A stretch of DNA of 14,426 nucleotides from Bacillota bacterium (GTDB taxonomy: Bacteria > Bacillota > Clostridia > Acetivibrionales > DSM-1351), in assembly GCA_023412635.1 (NCBI GenBank), contig JAEYNI010000318.1:1-14426 (forward strand), given 5' to 3'. The notes below the pieces were generated by a model. It ran no database searches. It was given only the letters and a program-made list of their open reading frames with translations, and was not told the origin of the DNA. Position numbers and translations under genes: made by a program. Shown here one piece after another: positions 1 to 6,476 of this stretch. Position 1 is the first letter of the stretch, and the number at the start of each line of letters is the position of its first letter.

Positions 1-619
1 TATCAGTTAAAATACCGTCAACAAGCAGTTCGGAACGCAATGTGTAGAGATGTGGGTTATCGATATCCCAGGGAATAATCCCGCTATCGGCATCAAGCAG
101 TGTGTGCTTTATCTCGTAGGGCTTACCCAAAGTCTCAACCTCGGAATCCACTTCATAAAACCAATGGTTATCACGCTTGCCTGTGGTAATGTAAATGCCA
201 TCAGAAACAAAATGGCAGGCGTTTTTGACTTTTAAGAATACATCCCTGTAGATTCCTGCACCGGTATACCAGCGAGAGCAGGGTGCTTTATAGTCAACCT
301 TCACTAATATTAAATTGCTGCTGTCTTTATGTAGAAAGTCGGTAATATCAAATTCAAAGGCTGTGTAACCATACTTCCATTGGCCGATACACCTGTTGTT
401 AACATAGAGCGTGCTGTCCATATAAACCCCATCGAAGCGTAGGAAAAGGCTTTGTCCATCTTTGAGAAAGCTTGTATCAAGTTCCCGCCTGTACCAGCCA
501 ATCCCACTCTCGTGCAGATTATTGACATCAGAAATCAACCAGTCGTGAGGCAGTTCCACCGGAAGAAAGTTTACTGGCTCTTCCTTGGCAAACTGCCAGC
601 CATCATTAAACAGTTTCAT
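1..619 (-). CDS. Glycoside hydrolase family 2 protein, N-terminal part (cut by window edge)
   Basis: The 206 visible residues begin MKLFNDGWQF and show the GH2 sugar-binding jelly roll. Typical GH2 landmarks are LPHDW (23-27), GWYRRE (41-46), RFDGVYMDSTLYVN (61-74), NLILVKVD (102-109) and SRWYTGAGIYRDV (115-127). The start of the Ig-like domain follows (DGIYITT, 140-146), then NPHLYTLRSE (188-197). The TIM barrel with the two catalytic glutamates is outside the window, so substrate cannot be assigned; beta-galactosidase, beta-glucuronidase and beta-xylosidase-type activities all occur in GH2. The ATG at 619 is chosen because GGAGG stands just upstream and the protein starts as GH2 proteins do. 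No signal peptide is visible, suggesting a cytoplasmic enzyme acting on imported oligosaccharides. It is co-directional with the upstream AraR-like regulator gene and may be read from the same promoter. The Ig-like segment looks about 45 residues shorter than in typical relatives (inference from memory of the family). Confidence 0.88.
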   Translation of the reverse strand, partial: MKLFNDGWQFAKEEPVNFLPVELPHDWLISDVNNLHESGIGWYRRELDTSFLKDGQSLFLRFDGVYMDSTLYVNNRCIGQWKYGYTAFEFDITDFLHKDSSNLILVKVDYKAPCSRWYTGAGIYRDVFLKVKNACHFVSDGIYITTGKRDNHWFYEVDSEVETLGKPYEIKHTLLDADSGIIPWDIDNPHLYTLRSELLVDGILTD

Positions 620-709
620 ATTAACCTCCATGAGCCGATAAAGCGGCCACAAAATGTTTATGAATCAATTTCCCCCAAATCCGCTGTGAGGCGAATAAAG
701 GAGGTTAAT

Positions 710-766
710 TGGCCATGTGCGTTTTCAAAATATTTAATAAAATATTTTGAATATTTCGCACGGCCA
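710..766. repeat. Long imperfect AT-rich palindrome
   Basis: Arms pair as TGGCC (710-714 with 762-766), GTGCG (717-721 with 757-761) and a perfect 12-bp AT-rich stem (724-735 with 740-751) closed by a 4-base loop. In total about 22 bp of pairing is interrupted by one 2-base bulge and one asymmetric internal loop. On neither strand is there a clear U-run directly after it, so it is not an obvious intrinsic terminator. On the plus strand AAAGGAGG (697-704) precedes an ATG at 715 that opens only an 11-codon frame inside the palindrome. On the minus strand a 20-codon frame beginning MAVRNIQN crosses the same bases without a ribosome site. It is either a processing or attenuation structure between regulator and GH2 gene, or part of a small mobile or repeated element. 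Confidence 0.6.
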
Positions 767-783
767 TAAATTCATAGGTTAGT

Positions 784-814
784 TTGGAAGACGAGCTTTA
801 GCGAAGTCTTTCAA
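784..814. repeat. Short inverted repeat (hairpin) upstream of GH2 gene
   Basis: Arms 784-792 (TTGGAAGAC) and 806-814 (GTCTTTCAA) can form a 9-bp stem with one G-T pair and a 13-base loop. On the minus strand the same bases encode a short frame LKDFAKARLPN that starts at a TTG (814) a few bases after the GAGGGA of the adjacent dispersed repeat. Whether the structure or the micro-peptide matters cannot be decided from one copy. Confidence 0.4.
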
Positions 815-816
815 GC

Positions 817-857
817 TAATCCCTCAATCCGCCGCTGTCGCTGCGGCACAAATAGTA
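817..857 (-). repeat. Dispersed repeat, copy A
   Basis: Read on the minus strand this 41-base stretch matches 37 of 42 alignment columns of the plus-strand stretch at 7636-7677. Both copies contain TACTATTTGTG, then a short variable part, then GCGACAGCGGCGGA, then TGAGGG and TTA. The GC-rich core GCCGC-agcgaca-GCGGC can form a small hairpin. The copy begins eight bases after the stop codon of the AraR-like regulator gene and points toward the GH2 gene; the partner copy points toward the esterase gene and supplies its Shine-Dalgarno sequence. Confidence 0.7.
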
Positions 858-864
858 ATGACGA

Positions 865-1977
865 TTATTTGAGAATACTTGTATGTGCATTTTCCTTTAA
901 ATCAGGAACATCCTTTACAGAATTCCGGATTTGCAACTTCGGAGGGAACAGAACGCTCTTTCCCTCAGTACCATTTATCATAGACAATAGAAGATTGGCA
1001 GCGGCTTGGCCTAATTCTTCAGAAGGATGCTCTATGCTGGTAAGTGAACTGATTTTCGCCAGCTCCGAATTGTCTATACTAACTACAGACAGATCCTCCG
1101 GTACATTTTTACCAATTTGGCGCAAGTAATCAATTAGTGTCAGGGCCAAGTGATCATTAAAGCACATGGCTGCGGTGCAGGTATTTAAAGATTCAATAAA
1201 TGAACTTCCGCTGAGGACCTGATTTAGAGTCTCCTTTGAATACCAGAAGATACGATCTTCCTGGATGGGGATGCCGTATTCGTTAAGTGCCTGTGCATAA
1301 CCTAGATAACGTAAATGTCCTTGGCGATTTATGTGTGAAAAAATTCCGGTGATATTCCGGTGACCTTGACTCAGAAGATGCTTGGTTGCCATATACCCTG
1401 ACTTTACATCATCCAGTGCGACAAACGGAACAGACAGCTCGGAATAAGAAGAATCAATAAAAACAATAGGAATCCCGCTTTGCATAATTGTATGATATAA
1501 ATCAAGATTCACACATGGTAACGCACTTCTTGTCGGAACGATAATAAGCCCGTCTACCTGTCGTTCCAGCATAAACTGCAGTGATCTGGATTCCATAGCC
1601 ACTAAATTGCTAGTTGATGATAACTGTACGGCATATCCGCCTTTAGAAAGAACATTCTCTACACCTCGAACAATACTGGGAAATATATAGTTATCCAGAT
1701 AAGTTGAGATTATTCCTACAGTCATTGAGCGCCCCCCGGTTTTAACCAGGCGGCGTTGCTTCAGACCTGAAATATAGGTGCCGCTGCCTTGAACCCGTGT
1801 AATAAGGCCTTGATCCTCCAAAACTTCAAGTGCACGCCGCACTGTTTGACGAGATACATTAAACTTCTCTCCTAGTTCGGTCTCTGACAGAAATTTGTCA
1901 TTTGTATTAAAGACTTCATTTTTTATCTGCAGTTTCGTCCATTCAACAATATCCATATATTTAGGGGTGGAAATCAT
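865..1977 (-). CDS. AraR-like transcriptional regulator (GntR DNA-binding domain fused to LacI-type ligand domain)
   Basis: A 370-residue repressor of the AraR type. Residues about 8-71 form a GntR winged helix: LSETELGEKFNVSRQTVRRA (30-49) is the helix-turn-helix and LITRVQGSGTYIS (58-70) the wing. Residues about 85-350 form a LacI/periplasmic-binding-protein-like domain: MTVGIISTYLDNY at the first strand, GLIIVPTRSA, IPIVFIDSSY, VALDDVKSGYMATKHLLSQGHRNI, AAMCFNDHLAL and LSVVSIDNSELA. Such proteins bind palindromic operators and leave them when a sugar binds the C-terminal domain. The effector here is not known; a xylan-derived sugar, arabinose or uronate is plausible from the neighbours. 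The ATG at 1977 is preceded by GAGG at moderate distance. Repeated TACAAGT heptamers lie in its own upstream region, suggesting autoregulation and control of the divergent transporter. The gene precedes the GH2 gene on the same strand. Confidence 0.9.
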   Translation of the reverse strand: MISTPKYMDIVEWTKLQIKNEVFNTNDKFLSETELGEKFNVSRQTVRRALEVLEDQGLITRVQGSGTYISGLKQRRLVKTGGRSMTVGIISTYLDNYIFPSIVRGVENVLSKGGYAVQLSSTSNLVAMESRSLQFMLERQVDGLIIVPTRSALPCVNLDLYHTIMQSGIPIVFIDSSYSELSVPFVALDDVKSGYMATKHLLSQGHRNITGIFSHINRQGHLRYLGYAQALNEYGIPIQEDRIFWYSKETLNQVLSGSSFIESLNTCTAAMCFNDHLALTLIDYLRQIGKNVPEDLSVVSIDNSELAKISSLTSIEHPSEELGQAAANLLLSMINGTEGKSVLFPPKLQIRNSVKDVPDLKENAHTSILK

Positions 1978-1996
1978 TAATAAACCTCGCTCTCAA

Positions 1997-2040
1997 TTCC
2001 CGTTATTGAAAATTTACTTATAGTCCCTTACAAACGGGAG
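1997..2040 (-). promoter_or_regulatory. Possible hairpin in the 5' leader of the AraR-like gene
   Basis: TCCCGTT at 1998-2004 and AACGGGA at 2033-2039 are perfectly complementary (7 bp, plus a G-T pair outside) with a 28-base AT-rich loop. It ends about 10 bases upstream of the GAGG ribosome site. It could affect translation of the regulator, but it could also be chance; there is no second example to compare. Confidence 0.25.
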
Positions 2041-2088
2041 TTAATTTATTTAGAAATATTTTCATATTATAAAGTTATTATACAATGC

Positions 2089-2120
2089 AAGTACAAGTAT
2101 GTAAAGTTGTACTTACAAGT
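2089..2120. promoter_or_regulatory. Operator cluster 1, probable AraR-like binding sites
   Basis: The heptamer TACAAGT occurs at 2092-2098 and 2114-2120, in the same direction and 22 bases apart, about two helical turns. The stretch also contains a perfect 8-bp inverted repeat, AAGTACAA (2089-2096) with TTGTACTT (2107-2114). The 16-mer at 2105-2120 resembles the Bacillus AraR operator form ATTTGTACGTACAAAT (recalled, not searched), agreeing at 13 positions. It lies about 110-145 bases upstream of the start codon of the GntR/LacI-type regulator. Confidence 0.6.
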
Positions 2121-2300
2121 TGCGCTGTTCAGGTCTTTAGAAAGGTACAGATACTTATAAATTGAATGTATCATTAGCACAGTTCCTTACGAATTTCTTT
2201 GAACATTTCTTTAAGTACTACTTATGGAAAACAAATAAATTTGCAGCTTAAGTTATATGAAAGTATATAATATTTACCCTTTATACCTTATATTTATTTT

Positions 2301-2325
2301 ACTTGTATTGGATTTCGATACAAGT
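2301..2325. promoter_or_regulatory. Operator 2, perfect palindrome of TACAAGT half-sites
   Basis: ACTTGTAT (2301-2308) and ATACAAGT (2318-2325) are perfect inverted copies separated by nine bases. The half-sites are the same heptamer seen at 2092, 2114 and 2412. It lies between the minus-strand promoter at 2393-2421 and the regulator gene, where a bound protein would block that transcript. Confidence 0.6.
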
Positions 2326-2392
2326 TGTATGGAGTATATCAAACCGATCTTAAAATAATTATAATTAAAATACTTTACTGGATAAAAGTGTT

Positions 2393-2421
2393 TATATAAC
2401 ACAGCAATTTTTACAAGTCAA
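2393..2421 (-). promoter_or_regulatory. Sigma-A-type promoter reading toward the AraR-like gene
   Basis: On the minus strand TTGACT (2416-2421) is followed after exactly 17 bases by TATATA (2393-2398). The same arrangement, TTGACT with a 17-base gap, occurs in the repeated module in front of the AraC-type gene, which supports both calls. A TACAAGT heptamer (2412-2418) overlaps the -35 element, consistent with repression. The leader to the start codon at 1977 would be about 410 bases, long enough to hold regulatory structure. Confidence 0.55.
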
Positions 2422-2441
2422 ATGACAATATAAACATATTA
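2403..2441. repeat. 39-bp promoter module, copy 1
   Basis: The stretch matches 7403-7441 at 35 of 39 positions in the same orientation. Sharing reaches well beyond the -35 box: the upstream part contains AATAT-AAAC-ATATT, a small inverted repeat. Conservation of flanking bases suggests a common protein-binding site or a recent duplication of the promoter. Confidence 0.7.
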
Positions 2442-2511
2442 TTTACTTTACGGAATTGATATTATCAGATACAGAAGGGGTTAAGTTAGGCTATGTTTAG
2501 GGGGTATTAAG

Positions 2512-2574
2512 TTGTTGAAAAATTATTTAAGCCTACAAATGCTACTGTGTATAGGTCTTCGGCTGGATTTGTAA
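2512..2574 (+). CDS. Possible 20-residue leader peptide
   Basis: AGGGGG (2499-2504) stands seven bases before a TTG at 2512 that opens a 20-codon frame ending at TAA 2572-2574. The product begins LLKNYLSLQM and is rich in leucine. It could be a leader peptide of the transporter operon. Against it: no recognised homologue, a non-ATG start, and the neighbouring frame (2511-2597) looks at least as protein-like but has no start codon. Treat as a weak call. Confidence 0.15.
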   Translation: MLKNYLSLQMLLCIGLRLDL

Positions 2575-2794
2575 AAGATGCTCCTGACTATAATTAATTT
2601 CACCAAGTAACAGCAATACAAATATTAAAAATATAGTAAAATTGAATAAATCTGTTAAATAAATTTTTCCTGTAAATACATCACTACTAAGGATAAAAGC
2701 TTGTCCTGCTCATTAAAAGTTTACTTTAGAAATAATTCTGAATATCACCTTTATACAAAAGAAATAAAAGAATAAAAGAAAAGGGGTGCCACCT

Positions 2795-3721
2795 TTGTCG
2801 GGAAATACACAGAAACTAACTAATTATTTAAAACGCTATTGGACGCTCTATCTGTTGCTTGCCATACCTGTTGCTTACTTCCTTGTTTTCCGTTACATAC
2901 CGATGACCTATATACAAATAGCATTCAAGAAGTATAGTATCATTCAAAGCGCCTGGGAAATGCCCTGGGCTGATAGCAATGGGATGGAGTACTTTATCAA
3001 GGCTTTTTCAAACGCTGACTTCCTTTACGCATTGCGTAACACCATTATGCTTAACCTCCTCGATTTGGTGGTAGGATTTCCTGCTCCCATAATATTGGCA
3101 TTATTGCTCAACGAGCTGACGTTTGCAAGGTTTAAGCGTGTCACCCAGACTATCGCTTACATGCCGCACTTCCTCTCGTGGATCATAATTTCAGGTATTG
3201 CTTTACAGCTCTTCGCGCCAAGTACAGGCCTTGTAAATATTATGCTGAACGGTCTGGGGTTTGAATCAATTCCGTTTCTTAATGAACCTAAACATTGGGT
3301 AGCCACATACATTCTCCTTGGGGTTTGGCAAAGTGTGGGCTGGAATTCAATTATTTACCTTGCTGCATTAACAGGTATAAGTCCTGAGCTATATGAGGCT
3401 GCCTCAATCGACGGAGCCGGACGTTTCAAAAGAATATGGTATGTAACATTGCCGGGCTTGCGTTCAACTATCATTGTTCTGCTTATTATGAATCTAGGGC
3501 GCATACTGGGCAGTGAGTTTGATAGACCTTATGCACTTAAAAATGCTTTAGTTGATAACGTTTCAAATGTCATTGCCACATTCGTTTATACCAACGGTAT
3601 CCGTGGGCTTCAATTTTCATTAACTACAGCGGTAGGGCTATTTCAGTCTGTAGTCTGTGTTATTTTCCTAATAGGGGCAAATTCTCTTGCCAAGAAGTTT
3701 GGTGAGCGGGGAATTTGGTAA
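2795..3721 (+). CDS. lplB: ABC sugar transporter permease, LplB/YtcP class (putative aldouronate importer)
   Basis: A 308-residue membrane subunit of a CUT1-type importer. A hydrophobic N-terminal segment (YLLLAIPVAYFLVF) is followed by further membrane helices. The cytoplasmic EAA loop that docks the ATPase is clear at about 201-220: EAASIDGAGRF, then LP eleven residues later. LplB-like proteins (COG4209) have this length and the early FRYIPM motif. The start is placed at TTG 2795 because AAGGGG (2781-2786) lies eight bases ahead; an in-frame GTG at 2786 overlaps that ribosome site and is unlikely. It is the first gene of an operon, 34 bases before the partner permease. Family annotation links the class to aldouronates, and the uronate genes downstream support this; the substrate itself is inferred. 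No ATPase gene is adjacent, as is usual when a shared MsmX-like ATPase serves several importers. Confidence 0.88.
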   Translation: MSGNTQKLTNYLKRYWTLYLLLAIPVAYFLVFRYIPMTYIQIAFKKYSIIQSAWEMPWADSNGMEYFIKAFSNADFLYALRNTIMLNLLDLVVGFPAPIILALLLNELTFARFKRVTQTIAYMPHFLSWIIISGIALQLFAPSTGLVNIMLNGLGFESIPFLNEPKHWVATYILLGVWQSVGWNSIIYLAALTGISPELYEAASIDGAGRFKRIWYVTLPGLRSTIIVLLIMNLGRILGSEFDRPYALKNALVDNVSNVIATFVYTNGIRGLQFSLTTAVGLFQSVVCVIFLIGANSLAKKFGERGIW

Positions 3722-3755
3722 GGAACAGAACATTTTATTAAGGAGGATATACAGA

Positions 3756-4625
3756 ATGATTAAATCAAAAAGTACAAAAATGGGGGATTCGATAATCGCG
3801 TTTTTATGCTTCCTTGTTATTTTAGTTTGTCTTTTACCGCTGATTAACGTTTTATCACGCTCCCTCAGTTCACCGGAAGCTCTTATTCGAGGTGAGGTTA
3901 CACTCTGGCCCAAAGGCCTCAACTTTGATTCCTATAGATTGGTTTTTAACGATAGCAAATACGTAGTTTCACTTGGTTGGACTGCTATATTAACAGTTAT
4001 TTGTACAATAGTGTCCATGGTAATGACAACAATATGTGCCTTTCCGCTGACTTACGACAAACTTAAAGGACGAAGGGCTATAAACACATTAATTATTTTT
4101 ACAATGTATTTCAACGCAGGTACAATACCTAACTATCTGCTGCTAAAGGATATGGATCTTATAAACAAACCGTTGGTACTCATAATCCCTGGCTGTTTGA
4201 GCGTATTCAATATGATCATCATGCGCAGTTTCCTATATGGTATACCTGAAAGCTTGCGCGAATCGGCTGAAATAGACGGAGCAGGACCTATCAGAACTCT
4301 CATCAGCATTTACTTGCCTCTGTCGACTTCTGTAATTGCGACCCTTTCACTGTTTTATGCCGTAGGACGTTGGAACGGTTTCTCGGATGCATTGATGTAC
4401 ATGAATGACAGAAAATATTACCCTATTCAGCTGCTACTGTACAACATAATTAATAATGTTTCAAGTATAGAAGTTTCAGCTCAGGAGGGCTTTACCAAGC
4501 CTGGGTTGTCAGATGGCCTTAAGGCGGCAACAGTTATGTTCGCCACCGTACCAATCCTAATGGTTTATCCGTGGCTGCAGAGATACTTTATCACAGGTGT
4601 GACCATAGGTGCGGTAAAAGGTTAA
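3756..4625 (+). CDS. lplC: ABC sugar transporter permease, LplC/YtcP class
   Basis: A 289-residue second permease, MalG-like (COG0395). The first helix is about 11-33 (SIIAFLCFLVILVCLLPLI). The sequence LSRSLSSPEALIRGEVTLWP (33-52) is typical of this subgroup, and the EAA-type loop is at 169-189 (ESAEIDGAGPI, then LP). The protein ends in ITGVTIGAVKG, the usual C-terminal form of the family. The start is ATG 3756, with AAGGAGG at 3740-3746; the upstream in-frame ATG at 3687 lies inside the first permease gene and lacks a ribosome site. Together with the preceding permease it would form the heterodimeric channel for the binding protein encoded next. A perfect hairpin follows the stop codon before the binding-protein gene. 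Confidence 0.9.
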   Translation: MIKSKSTKMGDSIIAFLCFLVILVCLLPLINVLSRSLSSPEALIRGEVTLWPKGLNFDSYRLVFNDSKYVVSLGWTAILTVICTIVSMVMTTICAFPLTYDKLKGRRAINTLIIFTMYFNAGTIPNYLLLKDMDLINKPLVLIIPGCLSVFNMIIMRSFLYGIPESLRESAEIDGAGPIRTLISIYLPLSTSVIATLSLFYAVGRWNGFSDALMYMNDRKYYPIQLLLYNIINNVSSIEVSAQEGFTKPGLSDGLKAATVMFATVPILMVYPWLQRYFITGVTIGAVKG

Positions 4626-4634
4626 ATTAGTTCC

Positions 4635-4653
4635 TTAGACATCATATGTCTAA
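4635..4653 (+). promoter_or_regulatory. Intercistronic hairpin before the binding-protein gene
   Basis: TTAGACAT (4635-4642) and ATGTCTAA (4646-4653) form a perfect 8-bp stem with a three-base loop, 10 bases after the permease stop codon. It is followed by AT-rich DNA and a strong AAAGGAGG (4661-4668). Without a U-run it is more likely an mRNA processing or stabilising element that raises binding-protein yield than a terminator. An ATG at 4646 is in the stem and is not the start. Confidence 0.5.
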
Positions 4654-4675
4654 ATATATAAAAGGAGGATTTTAC

Positions 4676-6355
4676 ATGAAAAAAGTTCTTTTAGTTTTAC
4701 TGGCTTGCCTTCTAGTGGTTAATTTGGCAGCCTGCGGCTCCGGTTCAGATGATACAGCTTCCAACTCTTCAGCTGCAAATTCATCCGTTACTGGTGACAG
4801 TGCCACTTCAAGCAGCGCTGCACAAGGCTTACCCGGAAGATTTGAAGAAACCAAGAAAATCACTGTAGAAGTATTTGACCGTGCTGTTGACGGTGGTACT
4901 AAGGCAGAAGACAATTTTTACACCAATTATATCAAAGAGGGGATGCTGCGCGACTATAATGTAGAGGTTACATTTGTTCCAGTACCTCGTTGGACAGAGG
5001 TAGAGCAGATGAACAATCTGCTTGCTGCAGGAACTGCACCTGATGTTTGCCTTACATATAGCTACCCTACTGTCCAGACTTACGCTAATATGGGTGGTAT
5101 ACTTGATCTGGCTCCTATTCTCGATAGCAATAAGCAATTACTCCCTGACCTATGGACTGTTCTTGGAGACGCAAACATATATGCAAATAAGACTCCAGAC
5201 AAAGGTAATTTATGGGCTATGGAATCAAAGCTTTTCCATAATAAGCGTATAAATACTTTTGTTCGTGAAGATTGGTTAAAGAAGCTCAACCTTGCTGAAC
5301 CTACATCACTTGAAGAGTATGATTCTATGTTAAAAGCATTTAAGACCAACGCATCTACTTTACTTGGTGCTAATGCTGACAAGATGATTCCCTTCTTGAT
5401 GAGTGTAGATGTTGGTTGGACAGCTGGTTCATTAATACAATCATTCTTCCCAAATAATTATACAGATTCAGAAGAAACTTATTACGTAAACGGTTTTGAT
5501 GATAGACACCTGTTACGTCCAGGATTTAAAGATGGAATAAAGAAGCTTAATGAATGGTATAATGCTGGCCTGGTGTGGAAAGATTTCCCGTTGTATCCAG
5601 CTGGTGACAAGAATATAGATAACCAAATGAAGGCAGGATATGTTGGTTCATTCATACATAACTGGGATTACCCTTACCGTAATGGAGCTGACAGTATCGA
5701 CGCTAATATTAAGAAGTTAGTTGGACCGGATGCTACATATATCGCAGTTGATTGCTTCAAAAATGACGCTGGAGTCTACAAGAAGTATCTCAGCCCACCA
5801 ATTGACCGTAAGTTATTCTTCCCTTCAACAAATAAAGAGCCTGTAGCTTCACTTCTGTATCTTAACTGGATTAGTAAACTTGAAAACCGTAAATTCCTCC
5901 AGATTGGTGAAGAGGGCATTACACATGAGAAACTGGCTGACGGTTCTGTGAAGAGCCTCGCAGTTACTGGAGAAAAATTCATGAATTCCCCGCTCAACAT
6001 AGATTATACTATGACAATTAATGGTTTAGACATTGGTGACCCAGCATTGAACGTAAAGTCCGTTGCTTTAGGTTACGCAGGTGTTGATGCAAAATATATT
6101 GAAAAAGCGTTTGAATTGACAAGCAAAGATGCATATGTTAGTAAGCATGTTAACGTTGGAGATGTTAAGGCTGAAGAAGGAATGGGTCCTGCTCTGAAAG
6201 AAAAACGCGATAATATGTTGGTTCAGTCTGTAACTGCAAAGGCTGATAAATTCGACGCTACATTTGACGCAGGCTTTAAGGATTGGCTTGCTTCAGGTGG
6301 GCAGGCTATAATTGACGAACGTACAGTATTATATGCAAAGTATTTCAAGAAATAA
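4676..6355 (+). CDS. lplA: Lipoprotein solute-binding protein of the putative aldouronate importer (LplA class)
   Basis: A 559-residue extracellular solute-binding protein. Residues 1-19 are a lipoprotein signal peptide (MKKVLLVLL..., lipobox LAAC) and Cys20 would be lipidated, tethering the protein outside the membrane. A Ser/Ala/Asp-rich linker of about 35 residues follows, then the binding fold starting KITVEVFDRA. The GTAPDVCLTYS stretch and the large size place it in the Firmicutes LplA/YtcQ group. The start is ATG 4676, eight bases after AAAGGAGG; an upstream in-frame ATG at 4646 would add ten residues before the signal peptide. It is third in the operon after two permeases and is followed by a strong terminator. 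The ligand is inferred to be a glucuronic-acid-bearing xylo-oligosaccharide from the enzymes encoded downstream; binding of other oligosaccharides cannot be excluded from sequence. Confidence 0.9.
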   Translation: MKKVLLVLLACLLVVNLAACGSGSDDTASNSSAANSSVTGDSATSSSAAQGLPGRFEETKKITVEVFDRAVDGGTKAEDNFYTNYIKEGMLRDYNVEVTFVPVPRWTEVEQMNNLLAAGTAPDVCLTYSYPTVQTYANMGGILDLAPILDSNKQLLPDLWTVLGDANIYANKTPDKGNLWAMESKLFHNKRINTFVREDWLKKLNLAEPTSLEEYDSMLKAFKTNASTLLGANADKMIPFLMSVDVGWTAGSLIQSFFPNNYTDSEETYYVNGFDDRHLLRPGFKDGIKKLNEWYNAGLVWKDFPLYPAGDKNIDNQMKAGYVGSFIHNWDYPYRNGADSIDANIKKLVGPDATYIAVDCFKNDAGVYKKYLSPPIDRKLFFPSTNKEPVASLLYLNWISKLENRKFLQIGEEGITHEKLADGSVKSLAVTGEKFMNSPLNIDYTMTINGLDIGDPALNVKSVALGYAGVDAKYIEKAFELTSKDAYVSKHVNVGDVKAEEGMGPALKEKRDNMLVQSVTAKADKFDATFDAGFKDWLASGGQAIIDERTVLYAKYFKK

Positions 6356-6396
6356 TTACTTACAAAGTATCTACTAACTTAGAAAAGTAAAATAAT

Positions 6397-6445
6397 ACCC
6401 TGTAAGGTGAACAATGTGTTTACTTTACAGGGTGTTTTATATTTT
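6397..6445. terminator. Bidirectional intrinsic terminator between convergent genes
   Basis: ACCCTGTAAGGTGAAC (6397-6412) pairs with GTTTACTTTACAGGGT (6418-6433), 16 bp counting two G-T pairs, with a five-base loop. A T-rich tract (GTTTTATATTTTG) follows on the plus strand, ending the transporter operon. On the minus strand the stem is followed by ATTATTTTACTTTT, so it can also end the AraC-family transcript whose stop codon is at 6477. Confidence 0.88.
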
Positions 6446-6476
6446 GTTCGATTTTTCACATATAATTCGGTTACTT

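Larger units (their letters stand above)
1978..2794. other. Long AT-rich divergent regulatory region
   Basis: These 817 bases separate the AraR-like gene (minus) from the transporter operon (plus). They hold an operator cluster (2089-2120), a perfect palindrome (2301-2325), a minus-strand promoter inside a repeated module (2393-2441) and a possible micro-ORF (2512-2574). The stretch 2600-2780 shows no convincing gene. A weak plus-strand promoter for the transporter could be TTTACT, 17 bases, TATCAC at about 2721-2749, but this is not strong. A stem TCCCGTT (1998-2004) with AACGGGA (2033-2039) lies in the leader of the regulator mRNA just upstream of its ribosome site. Confidence 0.6.

Noticed and set aside
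697..750. AAAGGAGG followed by an ATG at 715 opening an 11-codon frame
   Set aside because: The ribosome site is good but the frame lies wholly within the palindrome and no promoter is visible, so I did not call it a gene.
452..769. A 105-codon plus-strand open frame overlapping the GH2 start and running into the palindrome
   Set aside because: It is antisense to a clear GH2 gene, has no ribosome site and no recognisable domain, and its tail is only the palindromic repeat.
2307..2323. Possible CcpA (cre) site in the spacer of the 2301-2325 palindrome
   Set aside because: The central CG is displaced by one base from the cre consensus, and the palindrome is explained better by the TACAAGT half-sites.
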